This document shows, one piece after another, positions 4,685-10,275 of a DNA stretch of 11,640 nucleotides. Positions within the stretch are counted from its first letter, which is position 1; each line of letters starts with the position of its first letter. The notes below the pieces were generated by a model. The model did not search any database, was not told the DNA's origin, and saw only the letters and a program-made list of their open reading frames with translations. Both the position numbers and the translations under genes were made by a program. The DNA is from Candidatus Nomurabacteria bacterium RIFCSPHIGHO2_02_FULL_38_15 (GTDB taxonomy: Bacteria; Patescibacteriota; Minisyncoccia; Phycocordibacterales; UBA9973): contig MFUC01000003.1 of NCBI GenBank assembly GCA_001785575.1, positions 1 through 11,640 on the forward strand, read 5' to 3'.

Positions 4685-6898
4685 ATGCAACTAAAAAGTC
4701 TTGAACTTACAGGTTTTAAATCTTTTGCCAAGAAGCATTCGCTGGACTTTATGTCGGCTGTTACGGCTGTGGTGGGGCCGAATGGTTCGGGTAAATCAAA
4801 TGTGGTTGAGGCTATTCGCTTTGTTTTGGGTGAGCAATCCAACAAATCTATGCGTTCCAAGGCCGGGGCCGATTTAATATTCAAGGGTTCTAAAAATCTA
4901 GAGCAACTTAACCGAGCCAAGGTTGAAATTTTTTTTGACAATACTGATAGGCAGTTAAACTTTCAAAACAGTAGTGAGCATAAAATTGAACTTGATTTTG
5001 ATGAGGTGCGCATCGCCCGCGAAGTCTTTCGTGATGGGGCTAATAAATATTTAATTAATGGCAGTGAGGTGCGGTTGAAGGACATTACTGAATTATTAGC
5101 TAGTATTCATATTGGGGCATCAGGCCATCATATTATTTCGCAGGGTGAAGCTGACAGGATACTTTCAGCCACTCCGCGCGATCGAAAAAGTATGATAGAG
5201 GATGCCTTGGGTTTGCGTATTTATCAATTACGAATGAAAGAAGCTGAACGCAAGCTGGAAAAATCAAGGGTTAATCTAAAAGAGGTAGCAAGCTTGCGCA
5301 GGGAGCTTGCCCCGCATTTAACATTTTTAAAACGCCAGGTTGAAAAGGTTGAAAAGGCCAAAACTGTGCGTACCGAGCTTGAACAAATTACCATAAAATA
5401 TTATGCCAACGAAAAGGCTTTAATAATGCTGGAACAGCAAACTCTTGATCAAGATTTAATTTTAAATAAAAACTTATTAGCTAGTATCAAGTTTGAAATT
5501 GAAAATGTAAATTCTGGTGTTCAAAATACACTAGATCTAACCGAGCTTAATGACCTAAAAAAGATTTTAGATGATAAGGAAAAATTACGTCGTAATATTG
5601 AACAGTCTATTGCCAGGATTGAGGGTATGGTTTCAATGTTGGTCAATAAAAACACTAACACCCATGAAAATAGCTCTGTATTTATATCTGTTTCCATCGC
5701 TACTCTCAAAGAAGAATTCAGGGTTATTGAGTCAGTATTAGATATTATAAAAAGCTCAAGACCTAATGAAATATCTGAGCATGTTATTAGGATTAAAAAT
5801 ATTTTAAAAAATTTAATAAATAATCAGGCTGATGCAAATAGTAATCAAGATCAAGATCAAAATCAATTGCTTGAGCTTGAAAATGAAAAGTCAAAACTTG
5901 TTTTTGAGCTTGCGGCCTTGGGTCATGAAATTTTAAAGACTAAACAAAAGATTGATAAAATTGAGCAAATCAATACAGATTTTAATAAGAATATCCAAAG
6001 TCATGAATTTGCCTTGCGTGCAGTTTTAGAGCGTGAAGGTGACATTAAAACTAAAATTGCCCTACTTGAACGCGACCAGCAGGCTGTAACCGAGCGTGAT
6101 GGTGCAATTGTAAATTTTGAGGAGGAAATGGCCATGCTTTTGGGTCCACAAATTATACATACAGCCCGGGCCACGGAGGTTGCTGAAACTCCACCCAAAG
6201 ATTTACATACTGAAGACCGTCGCACACTAGAGCGACTTAAAATCAAACTTGAGGAATTGGGTGGTATTGGCGGGGGTGAGGTTATGCGCGAATATAACGA
6301 AACATTTGAGCGTGATCAGTTTTTAGAAAAGGAGGTTACTGACATTGAAAATAGTATTTTAAACATTTCAAATCTAATTGTTAATTTACGTGAAGAAATG
6401 AACACGTTATTTAAAAAAGGCATTGAAAATATCAACGCAGTATTCAAAGACTTTTTCAGTGCTATGTTTGGCGGTGGCAATGCTTTTCTAAGTATCATAA
6501 CCGAGCATAAAAAATCGGAGGATAATGATGATTTTGTCGTTGAGCAAGGTATAGATATTAACGTGTCATTGCCGCATAAAAAGGTTAAAGATTTGCACAT
6601 GTTGTCAGGTGGCGAAAGGTCGCTTACATCTATCGCCCTATTATTTTCAATGAGCCAAGTTACACCACCCCCATTTTTAGTTTTAGACGAAACTGATGCG
6701 GCGTTAGACGAGGCCAATTCGCGCCGTTATGGTGATATGGTTGAGCGCTTATCGAAACTTTCGCAATTAATCGTTGTAACCCATAATCGCGAAACAATGT
6801 CGCGTGCTGGTGTATTATATGGTGTTACTATAGGCTCAGATGGTTCGTCTAAACTGCTTTCAGTCAAATTTGACGAAGCCACCCAATACGCCAAGTAG
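4685..6898 (+). CDS. smc: Short SMC-type chromosome segregation ATPase without a visible hinge
   Basis: SMC proteins dimerise and use ATP to fold and segregate chromosomes. The 737-residue product keeps all head motifs. Walker A is GPNGSGKSN (31-39) and the Q-loop region is IISQGEADRIL (150-160). The ABC signature is LSGGERS (640-646), Walker B is FLVLDE (664-669), the D-loop is at 671-675 and the switch His is H700. The N-terminal head spans about 1-175 and the C-terminal head about 575-735. Between them are charged heptad-like helices (about 180-320 and 395-570). A canonical SMC is about 1,150-1,200 residues with a hinge of about 150 in the middle. Here the middle (about 321-395) is polar, with a QDQDQNQ run, and I see no hinge-like glycine-rich motif. 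Dimerisation must differ or use a reduced element. Rad50 or RecN are alternatives, but the FKSFAKK start and LSGGE context fit SMC. The gene ends 3 bp before the DGR target promoter. Confidence 0.85.
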   Translation: MQLKSLELTGFKSFAKKHSLDFMSAVTAVVGPNGSGKSNVVEAIRFVLGEQSNKSMRSKAGADLIFKGSKNLEQLNRAKVEIFFDNTDRQLNFQNSSEHKIELDFDEVRIAREVFRDGANKYLINGSEVRLKDITELLASIHIGASGHHIISQGEADRILSATPRDRKSMIEDALGLRIYQLRMKEAERKLEKSRVNLKEVASLRRELAPHLTFLKRQVEKVEKAKTVRTELEQITIKYYANEKALIMLEQQTLDQDLILNKNLLASIKFEIENVNSGVQNTLDLTELNDLKKILDDKEKLRRNIEQSIARIEGMVSMLVNKNTNTHENSSVFISVSIATLKEEFRVIESVLDIIKSSRPNEISEHVIRIKNILKNLINNQADANSNQDQDQNQLLELENEKSKLVFELAALGHEILKTKQKIDKIEQINTDFNKNIQSHEFALRAVLEREGDIKTKIALLERDQQAVTERDGAIVNFEEEMAMLLGPQIIHTARATEVAETPPKDLHTEDRRTLERLKIKLEELGGIGGGEVMREYNETFERDQFLEKEVTDIENSILNISNLIVNLREEMNTLFKKGIENINAVFKDFFSAMFGGGNAFLSIITEHKKSEDNDDFVVEQGIDINVSLPHKKVKDLHMLSGGERSLTSIALLFSMSQVTPPPFLVLDETDAALDEANSRRYGDMVERLSKLSQLIVVTHNRETMSRAGVLYGVTIGSDGSSKLLSVKFDEATQYAK

Positions 6899-6901
6899 CT
6901 A

Positions 6902-6931
6902 TTGACATATACACAGGTAGTATGCTATACT
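6902..6931 (+). promoter_or_regulatory. Strong promoter of the DGR target gene
   Basis: A perfect TTGACA (6902-6907), 18-bp spacer, and TATACT (6926-6931) with an extended TGC before it. It starts 3 bp after the smc stop. Unlike its neighbours, it leaves a leader of about 57 bases before the ATG at 6995. Confidence 0.8.
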
Positions 6932-6937
6932 TAAACT

Positions 6938-6994
6938 AGTTTTCAGTTGCCACATGGTGTGGTTGCTATAGTTCTAACAATTAAAATCTGACTG
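6938..6994 (+). promoter_or_regulatory. 5' leader of the DGR target gene with a small hairpin
   Basis: The leader holds GCCACA (6949-6954) / TGTGGT (6958-6963), a 6-bp stem with one wobble and a TGG loop. No Shine-Dalgarno sequence precedes the ATG. The last 16 bases plus AT of the start codon (6979-6996, AATTAAAATCTGACTGAT) can pair with the candidate small RNA at 9511-9528: 14 Watson-Crick pairs, three G-U pairs and one mismatch. Confidence 0.4.
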
Positions 6995-7750
6995 ATGAAG
7001 AAAGAAAAATTTGAACCGGCAAGCCCTGGTTCGTATGCCCGCTTAGGGTTGGTTATTTCAAATGGCATTATTGATGCCACTGATGGAAAAATTTCTAAAA
7101 CTGGTATGAAGGAACTTCTACAAAATGAGGTAGTAGTTCGCGATATTACCAAAAAGGTTGCGGCTGAGATTTTAAAAATCACCTTAGCACCGAGACCAAC
7201 TCCTGAACAGGAAAAGGTCTTTAAATTCTACAAAGAGATCTTTGATCTTGATATAGAGGCTAATGGTTTGCCAGCCCAAAACTCAAATTTTACGGCAATT
7301 GAATATATTGACAGCCGACTAACAGGGCCTAAACTTTTTGCCGGCATGTGTCATCCAAAAGTTTTTGGTGAAAGCGTGTACAAGAATGATTATTCGCTAG
7401 ACATTGATAAAATGATTCGCGAACAACAAGCTAGGCCAAAAAGCGGATACTGGTTCTCACACAAAGGTGGTGTTGAGCCCGATGCCGAGCACTTGAATAA
7501 AAGCTATAATGATTTTTGCAAAGATGGTAACAAGTACATGACACCTTATGAAGGCATCATTACTGCTATGCGGTATAAATACGAAACCGGTAAAATGCTT
7601 GATATCAAGGGCATAACACGCTTTCACGGCCTCGACCATGATGGCTGCGTCATCCGCATGGACTGCGATGGCGGTGGTCTGTTCAGCCTGGTCTGGTACA
7701 ATCGTTACAATCAGTATTCCGGCAGCGGTCCCCGTCAGGTCAATTTCTAG
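6995..7750 (+). CDS. DGR variable target protein (C-terminal variable region)
   Basis: This 251-residue protein is diversified by the adjacent DGR. Residues 211-248 are encoded by the variable repeat and include GLDHDGCVIRMDCDGG and WYNRYNQYSGSGPRQ, with only VNF after it. The residues that differ from the template are clustered and mostly derive from AAY codons: N to C, R, D, G, S or Y; D to G or V; Q to L. The segment before it (YMTPYEGIITAMRYKYETGKMLD, written here as two parts: YMTPYEGIITAM 181-192 and RYKYETGKMLD 193-203) resembles the helical lead-in of C-type-lectin-fold DGR targets, and KSGYWFSHKGG (149-159) is similar in style. I infer a ligand-binding lectin-like C-terminus. No signal peptide or membrane helix is visible, so it is probably cytoplasmic. 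The N-terminal 110 residues are not recognised. It has a strong promoter, an unusually long leader and its own terminator. Confidence 0.9.
   Translation: MKKEKFEPASPGSYARLGLVISNGIIDATDGKISKTGMKELLQNEVVVRDITKKVAAEILKITLAPRPTPEQEKVFKFYKEIFDLDIEANGLPAQNSNFTAIEYIDSRLTGPKLFAGMCHPKVFGESVYKNDYSLDIDKMIREQQARPKSGYWFSHKGGVEPDAEHLNKSYNDFCKDGNKYMTPYEGIITAMRYKYETGKMLDIKGITRFHGLDHDGCVIRMDCDGGGLFSLVWYNRYNQYSGSGPRQVNF
7626..7738 (+). repeat. DGR variable repeat (VR)
   Basis: These 113 bp align without gaps to the template repeat at 7981-8093 (offset 355). There are 18 mismatches, and 17 are at template A: 11 A to G (the majority class), the rest A to T, and one A to C. The only exception is template G8061 against VR T7706. 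Both ends are identical for more than 10 bp: the first 18 bases, and CGGTCCCCGTCAG at the 3' end. The latter is GC-rich and corresponds to the initiation-of-mutagenic-homing side known in other DGRs. Confidence 0.95.
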
Positions 7751-7770
7751 CTCTTTTAACCTTTATCTTT

Positions 7771-7798
7771 AACCCTTTTGCGAAAGCAGAAGGGTTTT
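7771..7798 (+). terminator. GAAA-tetraloop hairpin after VR: terminator and possible DGR homing hairpin
   Basis: AACCCTTTTGC (7771-7781), loop GAAA (7782-7785), GCAGAAGGGTT (7786-7796): 11 pairs including one wobble, then a short T-run. It lies 32 bp past the VR end. It should terminate the target mRNA. In the Bordetella phage BPP-1 DGR, a stem with a GAAA-type tetraloop just downstream of VR promotes retrohoming, so this hairpin may have both roles. Confidence 0.8.
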
Positions 7799-7806
7799 GT
7801 TATACT
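7778..7806 (+). promoter_or_regulatory. Putative promoter of the template-repeat RNA
   Basis: TTGCGA (7778-7783, inside the preceding hairpin), 17-bp spacer, TATACT (7801-7806) with extended TGT. The -10 matches those of the target gene and the downstream small RNA. It would start a transcript near 7813 that runs through TR. Confidence 0.5.
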
Positions 7807-7980
7807 AGAAAAGGTTATTAAATTGGCCCCAAGGATTATCGAAGGGTAGCAATTTGCCAGTATAAGAAATTGCCTGTACATACCTGATACATTTAGTGTA
7901 TAAACAAAGCTACAGCAGAGTAGTAAACGCAAGGTTTGGTTTAGACTGGGCCTGGTGCTATTGATGGGTATTTACAGAAT

Positions 7981-8093
7981 ACGGCCTCGACCATGATGAC
8001 AACGTCATCAACATGAACTGCAATGACAATGGTCAGTTCAACCTGGACTGGAACAATCGTGACAATCAGAATTCCGACAACGGTCCCCGTCAG
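7981..8093 (+). repeat. DGR template repeat (TR)
   Basis: This is the invariant copy of VR. Read in the VR frame it has eleven AAY codons, nine of them altered in VR, plus several GAC codons. AAY is the classic DGR design, since randomising both A positions yields many residues but never a stop codon. TR has no usable start of its own; an open frame over it (8013-8204) is incidental. Confidence 0.95.
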
Positions 8094-8098
8094 AAATT

Positions 8099-8139
8099 TC
8101 TTGTAAAAATCACCACTTTTAGTGGTGATTTTTACAAGA
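8099..8139. terminator. Perfect 19-bp inverted repeat: bidirectional terminator between TR RNA and avd
   Basis: Positions 8099-8117 pair perfectly with 8121-8139 around a TTT loop. The core CACCACT/AGTGGTG is followed by five T on either strand, so it can stop both the plus-strand TR transcript and the minus-strand avd transcript. The avd stop codon (8134-8132) lies inside one arm, and the left arm begins 6 bp after TR ends. It may also protect the RNA 3' end or take part in priming. Confidence 0.85.
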
Positions 8140-8449
8140 CTGATTTATACCAAGCAGTTGCCATCATTGATATGTTTACAAGTATTTGTGTTTGGTTTAA
8201 ATAAGTTGATTCGCGTATAATCTGTAGTTCATACTCAGTACGAACAAGGTGTTTTAATAATTCAGTATTGCGACGTAATTTTTGAAGAGCATGTACCTTT
8301 TCATGTTTGGGTTGAAGGGCTGAATCTATCGCCAATGTCAAACATTCAATAGCTCTAGTTTCAACTTCTTTGTGTATGCCAAGTTTATTTCTTTTATTTA
8401 GCTGATTTCCTGTATTGTGTATATGGATGTATAATCTTTTAATATGCAA
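8132..8449 (-). CDS. avd: Avd-like DGR accessory variability determinant
   Basis: Avd is a small basic four-helix-bundle protein that forms a pentamer, binds the DGR reverse transcriptase and template RNA, and is needed for mutagenic cDNA synthesis. The 105-residue product has the expected size and helix pattern. Recognisable parts are ETRAIECLTLAIDSAL (about 29-44), KLRRNTELLKHLVRTEYELQII (about 58-79, split here by eye) and the C-terminal MMATAWYKSVL, which parallels the Avd ending GRxxGxWxxS. It is His/Lys/Arg-rich. No ATG is available at the N-terminus, so I take TTG at 8449-8447; the frame is open to 8482, and a non-canonical upstream start is possible. It is on the strand opposite RT, and its start overlaps the RT ATG region by a few bases. 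Most known avd genes lie upstream of RT on the same strand. Confidence 0.75.
   Translation of the reverse strand: MHIKRLYIHIHNTGNQLNKRNKLGIHKEVETRAIECLTLAIDSALQPKHEKVHALQKLRRNTELLKHLVRTEYELQIIRESTYLNQTQILVNISMMATAWYKSVL
8430..8435 (+). promoter_or_regulatory. -10 box of the reverse transcriptase gene
   Basis: A consensus TATAAT lies 8 bp before the ATG at 8444; no good -35 is seen. The mRNA would be leaderless. The box lies inside the first codons of the antisense avd gene, so the two promoters and start sites overlap. Confidence 0.5.
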
Positions 8450-9462
8450 AATAATAGTAAGGTTGATGATTTGAGGGGGGGGTTATTCATGGTATTTTTG
8501 ACTATATCATACAGCCAGCATATTTACTAAAGGCTTGGCAAAAGTTTCGACGAGGTAAGCGCTCTAATAAAGCTGTACTTATATTTGAGAATAGATTAGA
8601 GGAACATATTTTTCAACTCTCGGCCAAACTTAAGTCTCAAACATATAGTATGTTGCCGTATCGCTCATTTTCTGTACACGACCCAAAGGAGAGAATAATT
8701 CACTCAGCTGAAGTTTGTGACAGGGTTGTACACCAAGCTTTGGTCAGTACCATAGAGCCATTATTTGAAAAGTTTTTCATAGATGACTCATTTTCTTGTC
8801 GCCTTAATAAAGGCTCACATGCGGGCGTTGATAGGCTTAATAAGTTTATCAAAAAAGTAACTAAAAATGGCAGGACAAAAGCTTATGTTTTAAAGTGTGA
8901 TATCAGGAAGTTTTTTGACTCTATAGATCACCTAATACTTTTAAAAATTATAGAAAAATATGTACAAGACGAAAAAACAATTTGGCTTATCAAGTCCATA
9001 ATCCTAGGTTTTGAAAAATCGTCAGGCAAGGGTTTGCCACTTGGCAATGTAACAAGTCAGCTATTTGGCAATATTTACATGCATGTGTTTGATCACTACG
9101 TTAAACACAATTTAAAAATTAAGTATTATGTTAGATATTGTGATGATTTTGTGTTAGTCAATACAAACAAACGGTATCTTGAAGATTTAATACCCAAAAT
9201 GGATAATTTTTTACAAAAAGAGCTTTTACTTAAAATACACCCAAATAAAATTAGCCTTAGAAAGGTTAGTCAAGGCATTGATTTTCTAGGCTATGTTATA
9301 TTTCCACATCATAAAATATTGCGAACTTCTACAAAACAAAGAATTTTAAAGAAATGGAAGTCTGGACTGAATGAAGCACAACAAAATTCATATCTTGGTG
9401 TTCTAGTACATGCCAAAAGCTTCAAAATCAGGCAAAGTTTACAAATTGCCAAAAAAGCTTGA
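8444..9462 (+). CDS. DGR reverse transcriptase, frameshifted at a G8 tract
   Basis: This enzyme copies TR RNA into adenine-mutated cDNA. From 8482 to 9462 one frame encodes a complete DGR-type RT. Its N-terminus has AWQKFRRGKRSNKAV, then HDPKERIIHSA and DRVVHQAL, motif A CDIRKFFDSID, the DGR hallmark LGNVTSQ (others have QGxxxSP), the catalytic YCDD, and GIDFLGY. This frame has no ATG before the conserved N-terminus (TGA at 8467-8469). An ATG at 8444, behind a TATAAT, is in another frame and joins only if the G-run (8475-8482) had 9 or 6 G instead of 8. With 9 G the protein is 339 residues, of normal length. The ATG at 8650 would lose 69 residues of conserved sequence and is unlikely. Explanations are phase variation, slippage or a sequencing error. 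Confidence 0.92.
8475..8482 (+). other. G8 homopolymer at the RT frameshift
   Basis: Eight consecutive G in AT-rich DNA, 31 bp into the RT gene. Frame logic: ATG frame through TTG AGG GGG, RT frame resumes at GTT ATT CAT. The frames join only when the run length is divisible by three. The same run (C8 on the other strand) lies just upstream of the avd start. Confidence 0.8.
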
Positions 9463-9487
9463 CATTTAGAGATGGTTTTGCTATACT
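9459..9487 (+). promoter_or_regulatory. Strong promoter overlapping the RT stop codon
   Basis: A perfect TTGACA (9459-9464) overlaps the RT TGA stop. A 17-bp spacer and TATACT (9482-9487) with extended TGC follow. It has no open reading frame behind it, only a structured region and terminator. Confidence 0.85.
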
Positions 9488-9493
9488 CTATTT

Positions 9494-9570
9494 GTGAGTT
9501 AAGAACTCCAATCAGTTGAGTTTTAATTTAGCTGATAAAGTCACAACAGGCCGCCCTCGGGCGGTTTTGT
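9494..9570 (+). ncRNA. Candidate small RNA downstream of the DGR
   Basis: The unit is complete: strong promoter, start near 9494, terminator at 9551-9568, about 75 bases, no credible ORF. Three consecutive hairpins fill it: GAGTT-AAG-AACTC (9496-9508); ATCAGTTGAGTT/AATTTAGCTGAT (9511-9522 with 9525-9536), 12 pairs with three wobbles; and the terminator stem. The left arm of hairpin 2 can pair with the target-gene leader at 6979-6996, across the start codon. I infer a regulator of the DGR target, but no family is recognised. A leader for a lost gene is the alternative. Confidence 0.65.
9551..9568 (+). terminator. Rho-independent terminator of the small RNA
   Basis: CCGCCC (9551-9556), TC, GGGCGG (9559-9564), then TTTT. 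Outer CAACA/TGTTG pairing can lengthen it. This is one of the strongest GC stems in the window. Confidence 0.85.
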
Positions 9571-9737
9571 TGTTGCAAAAATATATAAATCTGTAATAAT
9601 AAGGTACTATCTACGTCAGTATACTTACTGGTAGGTAGCCGTAATTTTGCCCTTTTGGTGCAGGTATCGATTTCACTCACTTATTGACTTTGTGGAGTTT
9701 GACTCGTTGCCTGCACTAAGAGGGTAATTTTTTATTT

Positions 9738-9778
9738 CCCCCTCTCCTAAAACAGGAGAGGGGGTCAGGGGGTGAGGT
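9738..9778. repeat. REP-like palindromic element
   Basis: CCCCCTCTCCT (9738-9748), loop AAAAC, AGGAGAGGGGG (9754-9764) form a perfect 11-bp GC-rich stem, followed by TCAGGGGGTGAGGT (9765-9778). Similar pyrimidine-rich palindromes followed by a GGGGGTGAGG tail recur as dispersed intergenic repeats in many bacterial genomes. It could also stop transcription physically, though no T-run follows. Confidence 0.6.
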
Positions 9779-9818
9779 AAAAATAGTTTTTTGCATTGTA
9801 AACCAAACTTTACATGCA

Positions 9819-9900
9819 CTATTATTTAACAAAAAAGCTGTTTTAAGTATGAAAAATATAGAAAAAATAATACTTTTATGTATTTTATGTAAATAATAGT
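9819..9900. repeat. Nested AT-rich inverted repeats
   Basis: ACTATTATTTA (9819-9829) and TAAATAATAGT (9890-9900) are perfect 11-bp inverted repeats 60 bp apart. Inside them AAGTAT (9845-9850) and ATACTT (9870-9875) are also inverted. The whole stretch is nearly pure A/T, so chance is possible. No gene or mobile element is recognised here. Confidence 0.35.
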
Positions 9901-10041
9901 TTACGTTAATACTTTTTTAGCTTTTCCACAACAAAAGCTGTAAAAAACATTGTTATTGTTTGATTAATTGATGATAATAGATATGTAGCAATGTGGTGGT
10001 TCCTAGGTCGCACCAGGTTGCGCTTATAAATAATATGCATA

Positions 10042-10167
10042 ATGTTTATGGCAGCAAAGAAAAGAAAGGCAGCTAAAAAAACAGTTAAGAAAGCAGTCAA
10101 AAGAAAGGCAGCTAAAAAAACTGTAAAAAAGGCGGCTAAAAAAAGAACAACAAAGAGAAAGAAATAA
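10042..10167 (+). CDS. Histone H1-like Lys/Ala-rich small protein
   Basis: This is a 41-residue protein (MFMAAKKRKAAKKTVKKAVK at the start, ending KRTTKRKK); the second ATG at 10048 gives 39 residues and is equally plausible. More than half the residues are Lys or Arg, most others Ala, Thr or Val. The unit KAAKKTVKKA occurs twice. It resembles the C-terminal tail of bacterial histone H1-like proteins, which bind and compact DNA without a fixed fold. Cellular role is inferred from composition only. It is a single-gene unit with a strong terminator, just upstream of secA. The minus-strand open frame over it is a shadow of its repetitive codons. Confidence 0.75.
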   Translation: MFMAAKKRKAAKKTVKKAVKRKAAKKTVKKAAKKRTTKRKK

Positions 10168-10189
10168 TTCTTTCGTTCATACGCTTTAG

Positions 10190-10222
10190 AAAAACACCCC
10201 GTTCGATAGCCGGGGTGTTTTT
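10190..10222 (+). terminator. Strong terminator after the H1-like gene
   Basis: AAAAACACCCCG (10190-10201) and CGGGGTGTTTTT (10211-10222) form a perfect 12-bp stem with a 9-base loop; A-run and T-run flank the GC core, so it can act on both strands. Confidence 0.9.
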
Positions 10223-10257
10223 CATTTTTATATTGAATAGCCCAAAAGGCTTTTATT

Positions 10258-10266
10258 TGTTATAAT
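10258..10266 (+). promoter_or_regulatory. Extended -10 promoter of secA
   Basis: TGTTATAAT, a consensus extended -10, lies 9 bp before the secA ATG. No good -35 is found at normal spacing. The leader would be only a few bases, as for rpmF and smc. Confidence 0.6.
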
Positions 10267-10275
10267 AGCCTTCTT

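Larger units (their letters stand above)
7813..8139 (+). ncRNA. Putative DGR template RNA
   Basis: This non-coding RNA would carry the template repeat that the reverse transcriptase copies with adenine-specific errors. The proposed start follows the TATACT box, and the end is the perfect hairpin just after TR. The upstream 168 bases hold no plausible gene but several stems: GCAATTT/AAATTGC (7849-7855 with 7867-7873), ATACA/TGTAT (7887-7891 with 7897-7901), and CTGTA/TACAG (7874-7878 with 7911-7915) around the second. Known DGR RNAs need sequence downstream of TR for priming. Here only the hairpin remains before the antisense avd gene, so priming may use it or read-through RNA. The ends are inferred. 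Confidence 0.55.
9571..10041. other. Gene-free, hairpin-rich intergenic region
   Basis: No convincing gene is seen in these 470 bp. The first part has a long imperfect hairpin (9607-9638: CTATCTAC/GTAGGTAG enclosing CAGTA-TACT-TACTG) and a distant 7-bp inverted repeat GTGCAGG/CCTGCAC (9658-9664 with 9710-9716), which together could be another structured RNA. A REP-like palindrome and a very AT-rich stretch follow. A small hairpin AGCTTTT/AAAAGCT lies at 9919-9939. The region separates the DGR locus from the H1-like gene and secA. Confidence 0.5.

Noticed and set aside
8013..8204. Plus-strand open frame of 63 codons over TR
   Set aside because: It begins inside the template repeat and runs through the terminator hairpin into antisense of avd; the DGR explains the sequence better as template RNA.
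8650..9462. Reverse transcriptase starting at the ATG at 8650
   Set aside because: Conserved DGR RT sequence continues upstream in the same frame to 8482, so this start would remove a needed N-terminus.
9601..9720. 6S RNA or another known housekeeping RNA
   Set aside because: Hairpins are present, but I could not match the known closing stem and central bubble, so only a structured region is reported.
9906..10100. Minus-strand hydrophobic open frame of 64 codons
   Set aside because: It is the complement of the Lys/Ala repeat codons of the H1-like gene, which naturally reads as Phe/Leu/Ala.
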